Below are positions 34,126 to 43,209 of a stretch of 64,000 bases of DNA, in pieces (the stretch's first letter is position 1; each line of letters starts with the position of its first letter). The notes beneath the pieces are model-generated. The model had not been told where the DNA came from and did no database searches. It saw nothing but the letters and a program-made list of their open reading frames with translations. Origin of the DNA: Leptolyngbya sp. NIES-3755 (GTDB lineage: Bacteria; Cyanobacteriota; Cyanobacteriia; Leptolyngbyales; Leptolyngbyaceae); NCBI GenBank assembly GCA_001548435.1, contig AP017308.1:4163030-4227029 (forward strand). The letters run 5' to 3'. The position numbers were made by a program, and so were the translations under genes.

Positions 34126-34365
34126 CTAAACAGAGTGTTCGAGCCAGTCCGCCAAATCGCTGATCGAAGTGAAATTGAGAAGTGCGATCGCCAATGCTTC
34201 GAGTTGTTCAGGACTGAGTGTGGAAATTTGAGCGATCGTTTCATCCGACAGCGCTCCAATTTTCTGATTTAGGAGTAAGAGGATGAGCGATCGACGTTCT
34301 TCCTGTCTTCCTTGTTCTCTTCCCTCTTCTTTTGCTTCTTGATAAAAAATCGAATCGCGACGCAT
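34126..34365 (-). CDS. Short DUF4351-like protein, C-terminal remnant of an Rpn-family protein
   Basis: 79 residues: a charged helix (FYQEAKEEGREQGRQEERRS) then LILLLLNQKIGALSDETIAQ and LSPEQLEALAIALLNFTSIS, the DUF4351-type tail seen at the end of Rpn-family nuclease/transposase proteins. The PD-(D/E)XK half is absent, so this is either a degraded copy or an independent small gene. It is isolated between glyA and glmU. Confidence 0.7.
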   Translation of the reverse strand: MRRDSIFYQEAKEEGREQGRQEERRSLILLLLNQKIGALSDETIAQISTLSPEQLEALAIALLNFTSISDLADWLEHSV

Positions 34366-34503
34366 AAAAAGAATGAGAAATCAAATCAATTGTACTATTT
34401 AACTCAACTAAAACTTAAAACTCTCCGGTGGAAATCGGTTAGAGGGTGAAGGAATAAACCGACTCAAGGTATACTCCCTCTCGTATTGAGACATGAAAAA
34501 GCT

Positions 34504-35868
34504 ATGGTAGCGGTGGCAATTCTGGCGGCAGGTCGTGGAACGCGGATGAAATCGGATTTACCCAAGGTGCTGCATCCGTTGGGCAGTCGATCGCTGATCG
34601 ATCGAGTTTTGGGCAGCACTAGGACGATCAAGCCGTCACGACGATTGGTGATTGTAGGCTACCAAGCCGATTTGGTGCGGGAATCTTTAGCGAACTATCC
34701 CGCAGAAATTGAGTTTGTCGAACAGACTGAACAGTTGGGAACAGGACACGCGATTCAGCAGTTGATTCCATCGCTTGAGAATTTTGACGATGATTTGATT
34801 GTGCTGAATGGCGATTTGCCGCTATTGCGTCCTGAAACGTTGACTTTATTGTTGGAAACTCATCGATCGAAAGGAAATGCTGCAACGTTACTCGCGGCTC
34901 ATGTTCCCGATCCGACTGGATATGGGCGCGTATTCTGTGATGAAAATCAGATTTTGACAGAAATTGTTGAGGATCGCGATTGCACTCCGGAGCAGCGTTG
35001 CAATACTCGAATGAATGCAGGCGCGTATTGTTTTCGATGGAGGGATCTCGTTCAAGTTCTACCTAAACTCACCTCGAATAACGATCAGAAAGAGTATTAC
35101 ATCACAGATGCGATTAACTTCTTTGATGCTGTGACCGTAGTAGATGTACCGGACTATCAGGAAGTTTTGGGAATTAACGATCGCGCTCAACTCGCGGAAG
35201 CGTATTCGATTTTGCAAAACCGGATTCGCGATCGCTGGATGAAAGAAGGCGTAACCATGATTGATCCGGCGAGTGTGACGATCGATGATACGGTCGAACT
35301 CGAAGCGAACGTCACGATCGAGCCTCAAACTCATTTACGCGGCAATACTGTGATCAAAGCGGGAAGCCGAATTGGTCCGGGTAGCTTAATCGAGGATAGT
35401 CAAATTGGAGAAAACGTCACGGTTCTGTTCTCGGTTGTTACTGGCAGTGTGATTCACGATCATGCTCAAATCGGTCCCTACTCGCATCTGAGATCTCCTG
35501 TCGAAATTGGTGCAGGTTGCCGAGTTGGAAACTTTGTGGAGTTGAAAAATACGACGTTGGGAGAGCGAACGAATGCGGCTCATCTCTCGTATTTGGGTAA
35601 TGCCACGATCGGGAATCGCGTCAATATTGGAGCCGGAACAATTACCGTGAACTACGACGGTGTAAAGAAATATCCGACGAAGATTGGCGATCGTACAAAA
35701 ATCGGTTCAAACAATTGTCTGGTTGCTCCCATTACGATCGGCGAGGATGTCACCACTGCGGCAGGGTCAACGATTACTGAAGATTTACCAAATGATTGTT
35801 TAGCGATCGCTCGTGCCCGTCAAGTGGTCAAACTCGGATGGCGCAGAAAAGACAAATCAGAATCTTAG
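34504..35868 (+). CDS. glmU: Bifunctional GlmU (GlcNAc-1-P uridyltransferase / GlcN-1-P acetyltransferase)
   Basis: 454 residues from ATG 34504. The N-terminal uridyltransferase has [32 protein letters not shown], and [12 protein letters not shown]. The C-terminal left-handed beta-helix has hexapeptide repeats and the CoA/acetyl region [20 protein letters not shown]. It makes UDP-GlcNAc for peptidoglycan and lipopolysaccharide. Six codons of upstream frame are discarded because the conserved start is [10 protein letters not shown]. Confidence 0.96.
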   Translation: MVAVAILAAGRGTRMKSDLPKVLHPLGSRSLIDRVLGSTRTIKPSRRLVIVGYQADLVRESLANYPAEIEFVEQTEQLGTGHAIQQLIPSLENFDDDLIVLNGDLPLLRPETLTLLLETHRSKGNAATLLAAHVPDPTGYGRVFCDENQILTEIVEDRDCTPEQRCNTRMNAGAYCFRWRDLVQVLPKLTSNNDQKEYYITDAINFFDAVTVVDVPDYQEVLGINDRAQLAEAYSILQNRIRDRWMKEGVTMIDPASVTIDDTVELEANVTIEPQTHLRGNTVIKAGSRIGPGSLIEDSQIGENVTVLFSVVTGSVIHDHAQIGPYSHLRSPVEIGAGCRVGNFVELKNTTLGERTNAAHLSYLGNATIGNRVNIGAGTITVNYDGVKKYPTKIGDRTKIGSNNCLVAPITIGEDVTTAAGSTITEDLPNDCLAIARARQVVKLGWRRKDKSES

Positions 35869-35957
35869 TTCATAAGACTTGACGATCGAGATTCAGAAAA
35901 TGCAGCAATTTCCCTGAAAATAGTATTCATGGATACAGATTTTTGGAAGAGATCGGA

Positions 35958-36290
35958 ATGCGTTTACTACATCTGCCCTCATTGGCGTTAAGTGTTGCTC
36001 TTTTGGGAAGTTCTTCTGCGATCGCGGCTCAACCTGATCAAACGGTGCAGCACTTAACCTGTACCAGAGATCAGAGCGGGCTGATGTGTACGATCGACGA
36101 AACTCAAGAATCGGTCAGCGTTAAACCGCCCACCTCGGATCAACTTGAGCGGCTGTCGAATGATTTGATCGCGGTAATGTTCATTGGATTACCGATCGCA
36201 TTAGTGCTCGTCATTCTGTTGCATCACAAACGAGATATCGATCGAGCAAAACGGTTAGAACGATTAGAAAAAATTTGGCAGCAGAGTTAA
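35958..36290 (+). CDS. Small secreted/membrane protein, signal peptide plus one TM helix
   Basis: 110 residues from ATG 35958. Cleavable signal (LALSVALLGSSSAIAAQ), a 45-residue exported part with a Cys pair (LTCTRDQSGLMCTIDE, likely a disulphide), then a TM helix (LIAVMFIGLPIALVLVILL) and a basic tail (HHKRDIDRAKRLERLEKIW). The topology predicts a small lumenal or periplasmic head anchored in the membrane. No family recognised. Confidence 0.75.
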   Translation: MRLLHLPSLALSVALLGSSSAIAAQPDQTVQHLTCTRDQSGLMCTIDETQESVSVKPPTSDQLERLSNDLIAVMFIGLPIALVLVILLHHKRDIDRAKRLERLEKIWQQS

Positions 36291-36303
36291 CCCATAAAAC
36301 AAA

Positions 36304-36336
36304 AGCGCTACGGAAGTTTTTTGCCTCCATAGCGCT
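36304..36336 (-). terminator. Hairpin terminator of the response regulator gene
   Basis: AGCGCTA (36304-36310) pairs with TAGCGCT (36330-36336), with partly paired bases inside. On the minus strand it is followed by TTTTGTTTTA, so it ends the leftward response regulator transcript. Confidence 0.8.
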
Positions 36337-36355
36337 CGATCACTACAAGCCGTTT

Positions 36356-36898
36356 CTATTTCAGTTTTTGCTTCACAAACGTCAACAACTGCGCCATTTG
36401 CTTCTTCAGACCGTCAATCTCAGCCTGCATTTTCGCAATCTTCTGATTCAGCGCTTCGATCTCAGCCGCATCCGCTGAACCACTCACAGCAAGAGTTGAA
36501 GGCTTGATCGTGGCTGGACGACGTTTCGCCTTACTCATTGCCGTCTTAATCGCCTCAATCAAGCCTTTTTGATCGAACGGCTTCTGAACAAATTCAAAAT
36601 ATTCAAACGGCTCTTGTAGCTTTTCTGCCACTTCTTCTTTGCGCCCGGACATCAGTACCAATGGAATCGTTTGCAGTTCGGCACTGCTTTGGATTTGCTG
36701 ATACACTTCCCAGCCGCTCATTCGAGGCAGCAAGAAATCCAGCATAATCAGCGTCGGACGTTCCTGCCGAATCAAGTTGATTCCTTGCAGACCATCCTTC
36801 GCTTCTAAAACTTCAAAATTACCTTTCGGTAGCATATCTCGCACCATGTTCCGAATCACGGCGCTATCATCGATAACTATGACTTTGTGACTTGCCAC
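36356..36898 (-). CDS. CheY-like response regulator with C-terminal coiled coil
   Basis: 180 residues. Receiver domain 5-123: VIVIDDSAVIRNM (acidic pair), phospho-Asp in LIMLDFLLPRMSGWEVY, Ser/Thr in VLMSGRKEE and Lys in FVQKPFDQKGLIEAI. Residues about 145-180 form a coiled coil (ALNQKIAKMQAEIDGLKKQM) with heptad spacing, so the output is probably dimerisation or partner binding rather than DNA binding. No histidine kinase lies nearby. It resembles PilG/TaxP-type motility regulators of cyanobacteria, but that cannot be proven here. Confidence 0.9.
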   Translation of the reverse strand: MASHKVIVIDDSAVIRNMVRDMLPKGNFEVLEAKDGLQGINLIRQERPTLIMLDFLLPRMSGWEVYQQIQSSAELQTIPLVLMSGRKEEVAEKLQEPFEYFEFVQKPFDQKGLIEAIKTAMSKAKRRPATIKPSTLAVSGSADAAEIEALNQKIAKMQAEIDGLKKQMAQLLTFVKQKLK

Positions 36899-37189
36899 AA
36901 CTGAACTCCTCTAGGGTGATCTGGAAAATCGCAATTGAATCGGGTAGGACTCGCCGGAAAACGATGCGACAGAAATACTGCACTCCTGACCGAATCATTC
37001 AACAGGACAACGGATTGTCTCGCCGATCTGTGATAGATGTTACTCGATCGAGTAAAACACGGACGACAATAGCGCTCCACTCCAGTGAGTTTCTCGGCTT
37101 TATAATAGGTTTAGCTCAAGAAACTTCATACTTTCTGCTTCCGGCTTGCGACAATCTTCATCGAACTGACCCTTAGCATTCCCTGATTT

Positions 37190-38116
37190 ATGTCTTCCCA
37201 AACGAATCGATCTGCAATTTCTGACCGTCGTGCTCTAATTCAATCGATGCCCGACTGGTTACGCCGCTCGATCGGGAATGCCAGTGAGATTTCGACCGTT
37301 CAACAAATTATCAAACAGCGGCAGATTCACACGATTTGCGAGGAAGGACGCTGCCCGAATCGTGGAGAATGTTACGCCCAAAAGACTGCGACCTTTTTGC
37401 TGATGGGTCCGACCTGTACTCGATCGTGCGCTTTCTGCCAGGTGGATAAAGGTCATGCTCCAATGCCACTCGATGCCGATGAGCCGCAGAAAGTCGCAGA
37501 ATCGGTACAGCTTCTCGGATTGAAATATGTGGTTCTGACTTCGGTGGCGCGGGATGATTTGGCAGATCAAGGAGCAGGATGGTTCGTGGAAACGATGCGG
37601 AAAATTCGGGCACTGAATCCTGAGACTCAAATCGAGCTACTGACTCCGGACTTTTGGGGCGGACGGCAAGATGGAGCTTCACCTGAAGAATTGCAACATC
37701 AACGGATTGCGACGATCGTATCTGAGAAACCCGCTTGCTATAACCATAATATCGAGACAGTGCAACGGTTACAGGCTCCAGTCCGACGAGGCGCGAAATA
37801 CGATCGAACCCTCCGAGTCCTCCAAATCGTAAAAGAACTTGATCCGACCCTTTCAACCAAATCCGGTCTGATGTTGGGACATGGCGAAACCGAGGAAGAA
37901 GTGATCGAAACGCTGAAAGACTTGAGAGCAGTCGAGTGCGATCGCGTGACGATCGGTCAATACATGCGCCCTTCCCTCGAACACCTACCGGTTCAGAAAT
38001 ATTGGCATCCTGATGAATTCGAGCGACTGGGAACGATCGCCAAAGCGCTTGGATTTTCTCATGTACGATCGGCTCCTTTGGTTCGTAGTTCCTATCACGC
38101 AGGTGAGGAAACCTAG
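37190..38116 (+). CDS. lipA: Lipoyl synthase (LipA)
   Basis: 308 residues, radical SAM enzyme inserting two sulfurs into octanoyl chains. The auxiliary cluster is [12 protein letters not shown]; the radical SAM cluster is CTRSCAFC. The C-terminal [14 protein letters not shown] holds the conserved RSSY serine that ligates the auxiliary cluster. Length fits. The ORF begins [15 protein letters not shown] weak GGGCA/TGCCC hairpin follows at 38142-38159. Confidence 0.95.
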   Translation: MSSQTNRSAISDRRALIQSMPDWLRRSIGNASEISTVQQIIKQRQIHTICEEGRCPNRGECYAQKTATFLLMGPTCTRSCAFCQVDKGHAPMPLDADEPQKVAESVQLLGLKYVVLTSVARDDLADQGAGWFVETMRKIRALNPETQIELLTPDFWGGRQDGASPEELQHQRIATIVSEKPACYNHNIETVQRLQAPVRRGAKYDRTLRVLQIVKELDPTLSTKSGLMLGHGETEEEVIETLKDLRAVECDRVTIGQYMRPSLEHLPVQKYWHPDEFERLGTIAKALGFSHVRSAPLVRSSYHAGEET

Positions 38117-38681
38117 ACATTAAGCGCCGATCCCTATCGTTGGGCAGATGTGATTGCCCTCTAGGAAAATTAATTTAGTCAGTAACTAGAACTTCACAAA
38201 CGCGGAATACGTAGGGTGCAGGAAAGAGCCGCGAAACAAAGATCTAGAAGATCAGAGAGCGAAATCGCTTTGAAGTAGGGATCGCAGCCAGCAGTCGTAG
38301 ACCTCTCACAATTTTTGCAACATCTAAGTCTTGCAAGAATTTGTGTCGTTTGTAGAATGAGGAAGCTGTGAAGGTGTGTTGCCGTTGGCTTACGCTCTGC
38401 GTACCCACACTTCTTACAGTGACAACACGCATGGGTCAAATGACTCATCGGTTCAGCGTGTTGGTTCTAATTGGCTACTCAGCGTTGACTTGGATAGTTC
38501 GAGCGACATAATTCCCGCCAGCCATTTGATCCCTCGCAGGATTGATGCTGATTTTGCATAGAAAATTTACGCTGAGCGGAAAGTAAAGTCGCGCTCCTCA
38601 TAGCTCCCCTTGGCAAAGCAAGCTTATAGTAGTGAGCGCGCCAGGGCGTTATTCATAGTCCTTTCGCAGAGTCAGCTTTAG
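38117..38681. other. 565-base non-coding region before the PEP-CTERM gene
   Basis: No convincing gene. It contains a weak GGGCA/TGCCC hairpin just after lipA (38142-38159), a Cys-rich minus-strand frame (38194-38448) without recognisable homology, a piece GCTTACGCTCTGCGTAC (38388-38404) resembling dispersed cyanobacterial repeats, and a possible structured leader at 38591-38639. The region may be the worn remains of a mobile element, but I cannot name one. Confidence 0.5.
38591..38639 (+). promoter_or_regulatory. Possible folded leader of the PEP-CTERM gene
   Basis: GCGCTC (38591-38596) and GAGCGC (38634-38639) are inverse complements, with ATA and AGCT/AGCTT pieces inside also able to pair, giving an imperfect 49-base stem-loop. 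It ends 42 bases before the PEP-CTERM start. No known riboswitch class matches; no T-tract follows, so it is not a plain terminator. Confidence 0.25.
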
Positions 38682-39710
38682 ATGGTGCCAGAAGAAAGTC
38701 CTACTTCAAGGAAGTGTGTGGGGAGACAGCCTCAGTTCCGCTGTACTCCTGTGGAGAACCTGAATCAATCACGGCGTAGGCATCGGATTTCAACGATCGC
38801 ATTCACGCTCTCACTTGGATGGTTAACAAGCAGTTTGGCGATTCCAGCGCGGGCTGCGGATTTGTCGATCGGCAATGAAGGCATCCGAGTTAACCGAGAC
38901 GCGACGCTCGAATCCGAGTTCGTTGAATCTCATGGTGCATATCAATCGACCTTTGGTGTGATCAATTTGACCACAAAGGAGAAAACCCCGCTCCTGATCG
39001 AAACCAAGCCGTCCGATAGTCCAGATAGCATTTTCCGTCCCTCTACCAAAATCGATGATGTTGGGACACCGCAGGATTTTCCCGGAACGCCTGGAAACGC
39101 AGTGCCGCAACCGACTGGAAGAATGACCTTCCGTCCCAACAACGACTATGTGTTCTATTTAGAATCCTCGTTTAATGGTAGACCTACAGGTATTTTGTAT
39201 TCGACCGATCGCTTAAATCCAAATGCGGAGCAGCACGTCCGGTTTACAGGCAATATCAATGCCTTGTGCCAAACCGGAGGAATGCAGCTTGGATGGGATG
39301 ATACGGGATCGAGAATCGTGCGCGATCGTCCAGCCCAAGACCGCGACTTTGATGACTTTGTAGTGCGGCTGCGCGATACGGCTTGCCCAGTTGGACAGGG
39401 TGAACCGCCTCCTGTCGTCTCTCCGATTTCGCCTGGGACACCTGTTGGTCAGGTTCCAGCAGCGGGCGCAGGGACAACGGGCGGTGGATTCTTGCTGCCT
39501 TTAGGAATTGTCGCGGGTCTGGCGGGATTAGGAGTCGCGCTGAGCGGTGATGGCGATAGCGGCGGTGGCGGCGGTGGCGGCGGTGGCGGTGTGCCTCCAA
39601 CCGAAGTCATCCCTGAGCCGATGACCATTTTAGGATCGAGTGCTGCGGTTGGATTTGCTGCCTTGATGCAGCGCCGCAGAGCGAAGAAGAAGGGCAAGAA
39701 GAAAGATTAA
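38682..39710 (+). CDS. PEP-CTERM protein with DUF4114-like domain
   Basis: 342 residues. A long N-terminus (about 58 residues) with the hydrophobic stretch STIAFTLSLGWLTSSLAI and cleavage near ARA precedes an export-side domain with RPNNDYVFYLES and RDFDDFVVRLRD, resembling DUF4114. Then come a Pro-rich linker, a helix LGIVAGLAGLGVALS, a run of ten glycines and the sorting signal VIPEPMTILGSSAAVGFAAL with a basic end. PEP-CTERM proteins are processed by exosortase and linked to exopolysaccharide. Because the ORF start is unusual, a downstream start (the signal begins near residue 30) is possible. Confidence 0.82.
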   Translation: MVPEESPTSRKCVGRQPQFRCTPVENLNQSRRRHRISTIAFTLSLGWLTSSLAIPARAADLSIGNEGIRVNRDATLESEFVESHGAYQSTFGVINLTTKEKTPLLIETKPSDSPDSIFRPSTKIDDVGTPQDFPGTPGNAVPQPTGRMTFRPNNDYVFYLESSFNGRPTGILYSTDRLNPNAEQHVRFTGNINALCQTGGMQLGWDDTGSRIVRDRPAQDRDFDDFVVRLRDTACPVGQGEPPPVVSPISPGTPVGQVPAAGAGTTGGGFLLPLGIVAGLAGLGVALSGDGDSGGGGGGGGGGVPPTEVIPEPMTILGSSAAVGFAALMQRRRAKKKGKKKD

Positions 39711-39731
39711 GTCATTTTGCTCAATTGCAGA

Positions 39732-39763
39732 TGCCTCTTCTAATTTAGGAGAGGTATTTTTTT
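39732..39763 (+). terminator. Rho-independent terminator of the PEP-CTERM gene
   Basis: TGCCTCT (39732-39738) pairs with AGAGGTA (39750-39756, one G-U pair), followed by seven Ts. Confidence 0.85.
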
Positions 39764-39859
39764 GGAACTTCGATCGCGGAATATCATGTCCAAGATAGAA
39801 GCAGACTACAACTAAGGTCTGAAAAGCTCTAATTATTCGCGATCGTAGGTTGAATCAGA

Positions 39860-40984
39860 ATGTTTTGGGTTGAACTGGTGTTGGTGATCCTAGTCTTGGG
39901 ATCAATTGCGTTTTATCTCGCTTGTACTTGGTTTACGGTTCGGTTTTTTTCAGAGCCTCAACCCAGTCCTGCGTTACACCAAGAGCCTGTCTCGATCTTG
40001 GTTCCAATCTGTGGGCTAGACGAGGGTGCGCTTGAAAACTGGACTTCTCTATGCACTCAGACCTATTCCACGTATGAAGTTCTCTTTGGGGTGGTTGACT
40101 CAGACGATCCAGCGATTCCAGTCCTGCATCAATTACAGGCGCAGTTTTCCGACTTGGTGCAGGTGTTTGTTGGACTTCCGCCTCGTGGAATTAATTACAA
40201 AGATAGTACGCTGAGCTATTTGCTAGAGAAAACAAAGTACGAAACTTTAATCTTTGTAGATAGCGATATTCGAGTTGAGCCGGATTATATTCAAACCGTT
40301 ACCGCACCGCTCGATCGAGTTGATGTTGTAACTTGTGCCTATATTGGGCATGATCCGCAATTTCTTCCATCTGCGATCGCCTCTTTAGGACGCTGCTGTG
40401 ATTTCATTCCGAGTGCTTTGATTGCACGAGCCATCGATCAAGGATTACAGTTTGCGATTGGAGTGACGATCGCGGTTCGCAGGACAACTTTGATGAATTT
40501 TGGTGGGCTGCAACTCAATCGAATTGGCTCTGATCATAATCTAGGGAAACGAGCGGCAAAAGCAGGCTACAAAGTGGAACTCTCGCAACTTGTCCTCGAA
40601 TCTGATACGGGAAAAGAAAGTCTCAGTGATTTGTTTCAGCGTGAGTTGCGCTGGTCGAGAACGATTCGATTCAACAAAGGTAATATTTATTACACCATGA
40701 TTTTCTGCTACGGAACCGTATTCTGTCTCCCGTTGTTAATCGTCTCTAATTTTTCAACTTGGGCGATCGCACTTTCATCCGTAACTTGTGTGATTCGTTA
40801 TACTCAAGCGTTAATCGCAATATTCAGTATGAAGAGTCCTGATCTATTGCGTTGGGTATGGGCATTACCATTTCGAGATGCCTTGAGCTTAATAATTTGG
40901 GCGATCGGTGGATTTGGGCGAAATGCCTATTGGAGAGGTCGCAAACTGCGGATCGAAGGCGATGGAATGATTCAGCAAATTTGA
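39860..40984 (+). CDS. GT21-type glycosyltransferase (ceramide glucosyltransferase/HpnI-like)
   Basis: 374 residues: an N-terminal TM helix, a GT-A domain with PVSILVPICGLDEGALENWT, LIFVDSDIRVEPDYI (DxD-like DSD) and the acceptor motif ELRWSRTIR (RxxRW type), then two C-terminal TM helices. The family glycosylates lipid acceptors such as ceramide, diacylglycerol or hopanoids; in cyanobacteria the acceptor is often unproven. ATG at 39860. Alone on its strand between a terminator and the Pro-rich gene. Confidence 0.87.
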   Translation: MFWVELVLVILVLGSIAFYLACTWFTVRFFSEPQPSPALHQEPVSILVPICGLDEGALENWTSLCTQTYSTYEVLFGVVDSDDPAIPVLHQLQAQFSDLVQVFVGLPPRGINYKDSTLSYLLEKTKYETLIFVDSDIRVEPDYIQTVTAPLDRVDVVTCAYIGHDPQFLPSAIASLGRCCDFIPSALIARAIDQGLQFAIGVTIAVRRTTLMNFGGLQLNRIGSDHNLGKRAAKAGYKVELSQLVLESDTGKESLSDLFQRELRWSRTIRFNKGNIYYTMIFCYGTVFCLPLLIVSNFSTWAIALSSVTCVIRYTQALIAIFSMKSPDLLRWVWALPFRDALSLIIWAIGGFGRNAYWRGRKLRIEGDGMIQQI

Positions 40985-41090
40985 GGGTTTGAACGGCTTT
41001 TGAAGCTTTCATCAAGAAACGGGGAAATCGAACAATTCCGCGATCGCTCTGTGCTAAAAATTAATCCATGTCCCAGGTAGGAAAAGTGCA

Positions 41091-41831
41091 ATGTTTGGCT
41101 TAACCAAATCGCGTGCGATCGTTTTAGGAGTGTCTGGAGTTGTTCTAGCTGGCGCACTCAGTCCGCTGGCGAGTCGAGTGATCGCGCAAGTTCCTCCACC
41201 CCCGATCGAGCCAATTCCTGCGGCTCCACAGCCTCCTGTTACGCCAGATGTCCCCACTACTCCGCTGTTTCCTATCACGCCAGGAGTTCCACTCAGACCC
41301 TCGGTGCTCACTCCCACCGCCCCCACGCCATCTCCCATTCGCCGTCCGACTCGACGCATTCCGATCGAGCCGGTTCCGATGCCAGGAGATCGACCTCAAG
41401 CCTTGCCGCCATTACCTGCCACTCCAGATTTGCGAACCATGCCCGGACCTTCAGGCGGTCTCAGCGGCGTTGCAGGTAGAATTACGCTCACTCCCATCTG
41501 TTCGATCTCGGCTCCCGCTGCGGCTTGTACACCCCGTCCTTACACTGGAATGGTTAAGATCTCGACTGCTGCCCGCGATCGTGTGATTCGTCTTTTCGTC
41601 GGTGAAGGGGGCGAGTTCCGACTTGCTTTAGCACCCGGAATGTACGTCGTTGAACCGGACGGCACAAATTTCCCGATCGGGACTCGTCAGACTTTCAGCG
41701 TGGTTAGTAGTGTGATGCGTCAGATGGAATTTAACTTCCAAGGCACTGTGACGACTCCAACTCCAGCAGCAGCGGCTCCGGGTGTTCCAGGGGTAGCGGC
41801 TCCGGGTGCTCCAGGTGCAGCCGCGCCCTAA
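41091..41831 (+). CDS. Secreted proline-rich protein with a carboxypeptidase-regulatory-like fold
   Basis: 246 residues. Signal peptide (IVLGVSGVVLAGALSPLASRVIAQ). Residues about 30-115 are dense in Pro (VPPPPIEPIPAAPQPPVTPD). A folded part follows (RITLTPICSISAPAAACTPR and VRLFVGEGGEFRLALAPGMY), of the CarboxypepD_reg/Cna-B type seen in surface proteins. The tail is a run of Ala-Pro-Gly repeats (AAAPGVPGVAAPGAPG). Its job is unknown; a cell-surface or wall-spanning structural role fits. Ends 4 bases into the convergent PPOX gene. Confidence 0.75.
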   Translation: MFGLTKSRAIVLGVSGVVLAGALSPLASRVIAQVPPPPIEPIPAAPQPPVTPDVPTTPLFPITPGVPLRPSVLTPTAPTPSPIRRPTRRIPIEPVPMPGDRPQALPPLPATPDLRTMPGPSGGLSGVAGRITLTPICSISAPAAACTPRPYTGMVKISTAARDRVIRLFVGEGGEFRLALAPGMYVVEPDGTNFPIGTRQTFSVVSSVMRQMEFNFQGTVTTPTPAAAAPGVPGVAAPGAPGAAAP

Positions 41832-42421
41832 GGATTGACTTCTTCTACAATCCATCCCGTCTCCTTGAGATGGTACTGATATCGATTCTGAGGATCGCCT
41901 CGCAACTCTAAATGATCCACCTCTGTTGGCTCAAGCAGCAGAAGGCAAAACTGCTCAAGCGGTTCGGTTTGGCTTGGTGCAGGAGGGGAAAAGGTTTCGA
42001 CTTCTGCACGAGGTTGTCCTGGATGCGCCCAAGCGAATTGGATTCTGGCACTGTCTGAGAGTGCTTGCCAAATCTGTTGACGCGATTTTTGGAGCGTTTC
42101 ATCTCGATTGGTACGATCGATTAAACTCAATTTTCCAGCGATTCGGAACTGTTCGCGGGTGTTGGGAAAATACCAGCAAACCTCTGCCCAGGGACAGTAC
42201 TCGATTTGTTTTGGCTTCTCACTGCGATCGTCGGTGACAAATTGAAGCTGATTGGTGTCTTCAAGGAAGCCTCGAAAGACGATCGTGCGATTGGCAGGTT
42301 TTCCAGTCGGTCGAACGGTCGCGAGTTGAACATATCGAGCGTAAGGCAGCGATCGATTCCGGTGAAGAGCACGAGCGAGAATCGATCGCCAAGGAGCAAG
42401 GGACATAAGCAAATCCATCAA
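41828..42421 (-). CDS. FMN-dependent PPOX-type flavoprotein (Npun_F5749 family)
   Basis: 197 residues: the split beta-barrel of pyridoxamine-phosphate-oxidase-like proteins, with SLPYARYVQLATVRPTGKPA and NRTIVFRGF (FMN phosphate contacts), SEKPKQIEYCPWAEVCWYFP (PPOX signature with family-specific W/Y), and the C-terminal RYQYHLKETGWIVEEVNP. It matches the Npun_F5749 family, short of bona fide PdxH. The physiological substrate is unknown. Convergent with the Pro-rich gene (4-base overlap), divergent from the lipase. Confidence 0.85.
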   Translation of the reverse strand: MMDLLMSLAPWRSILARALHRNRSLPYARYVQLATVRPTGKPANRTIVFRGFLEDTNQLQFVTDDRSEKPKQIEYCPWAEVCWYFPNTREQFRIAGKLSLIDRTNRDETLQKSRQQIWQALSDSARIQFAWAHPGQPRAEVETFSPPAPSQTEPLEQFCLLLLEPTEVDHLELRGDPQNRYQYHLKETGWIVEEVNP

Positions 42422-42464
42422 ATGCTTTAAGATCCTAGCTGAAGCGTTTGTTTTCTTCGAGCTT

Positions 42465-43166
42465 ATGGCATTGCCAACTGTAATTTTGCCGGGGTATCTT
42501 GCGGGTGCGATCGATTATCGCGAAATGCAGCAAACCCTGATTGATCTTGGGATTCCAGCGGTGACAGTACCTTTGGTTAAGCGGGACTGGTTGCCGACCT
42601 TGGGAGGGCGATCAATGTTGCCGATTCTGGAAATGCTCGATCGAACGGTTCAAGAAGTGCGTCAGACTTACAACGTTGAGAAGATCAATCTGGTTGGACA
42701 TTCAGCAGGTGGATGGATTGCGCGAATTTATTTAGGTGAAAAAGCTTACGACGTGCATGGAATGGTGAACGATCGAATTTATGTTTGGCAGGCGCATCAA
42801 TTCGTTTCTACGTTATGCACTCTTGGAACTCCACAAACGAGCTACGAGCGTTGGACACTGAAGAATTTGAACTTTGTGAATTTCACTTATCCTGGCGCGT
42901 TCTATCCACAGGTCAAATACGTCTGCGTAGCGGGAAGGTCAACCTTCGGAGCGCGTCGATTCGGTCAATGGTTAGCGTATAGTAGCTATCAACTCACAGG
43001 CGGACGCGGGGATGTTTGGGGCGATGGCATTACACCGATCGAAGCGGCTCACTTGGAAGGCGCGGAGAATTTAGTCTATGAAGGGGTGGGGCATTCTCCT
43101 CGATCGCCGAGTCGATGGTATGGCTCTTCTGAAATCGTTCAGCAGTGGGCGACTCATCTTGCATGA
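42465..43166 (+). CDS. Alpha/beta hydrolase, lipase-like esterase
   Basis: 233 residues with nucleophile elbow VGHSAGGWIARIYL and a catalytic His probably in VYEGVGHSPRSPSRWYG. Insert around residues 130-150 (TLKNLNFVNFTYPGAFYP) forms a cap typical of triacylglycerol lipases. No signal peptide. A terminator hairpin follows at 43172-43189. Substrate unknown, but a lipid ester is likely. Confidence 0.85.
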   Translation: MALPTVILPGYLAGAIDYREMQQTLIDLGIPAVTVPLVKRDWLPTLGGRSMLPILEMLDRTVQEVRQTYNVEKINLVGHSAGGWIARIYLGEKAYDVHGMVNDRIYVWQAHQFVSTLCTLGTPQTSYERWTLKNLNFVNFTYPGAFYPQVKYVCVAGRSTFGARRFGQWLAYSSYQLTGGRGDVWGDGITPIEAAHLEGAENLVYEGVGHSPRSPSRWYGSSEIVQQWATHLA

Positions 43167-43171
43167 AAAAA

Positions 43172-43189
43172 GGGATGCGTTAACATCCC
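43172..43189 (-). terminator. Hairpin terminator of the Ser/Thr-rich secreted gene
   Basis: GGGATG (43172-43177) pairs with CATCCC (43184-43189); on the minus strand TTTTTT follows. It ends the leftward gene at 43210. Confidence 0.82.
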
Positions 43190-43209
43190 CCCTTCTAAAT
43201 CATGTCACT

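Noticed and set aside
36892-37176. 94-residue plus-strand ORF upstream of lipA
   Set aside because: Overlaps the response regulator start and has no recognisable pattern; likely spurious.
38194-38448. 84-residue Cys-rich minus-strand ORF
   Set aside because: The CHCKKCG segment looked like a zinc ribbon of a transposase, but the surrounding sequence matches no TnpB-like pattern; kept only as part of an unexplained gap.
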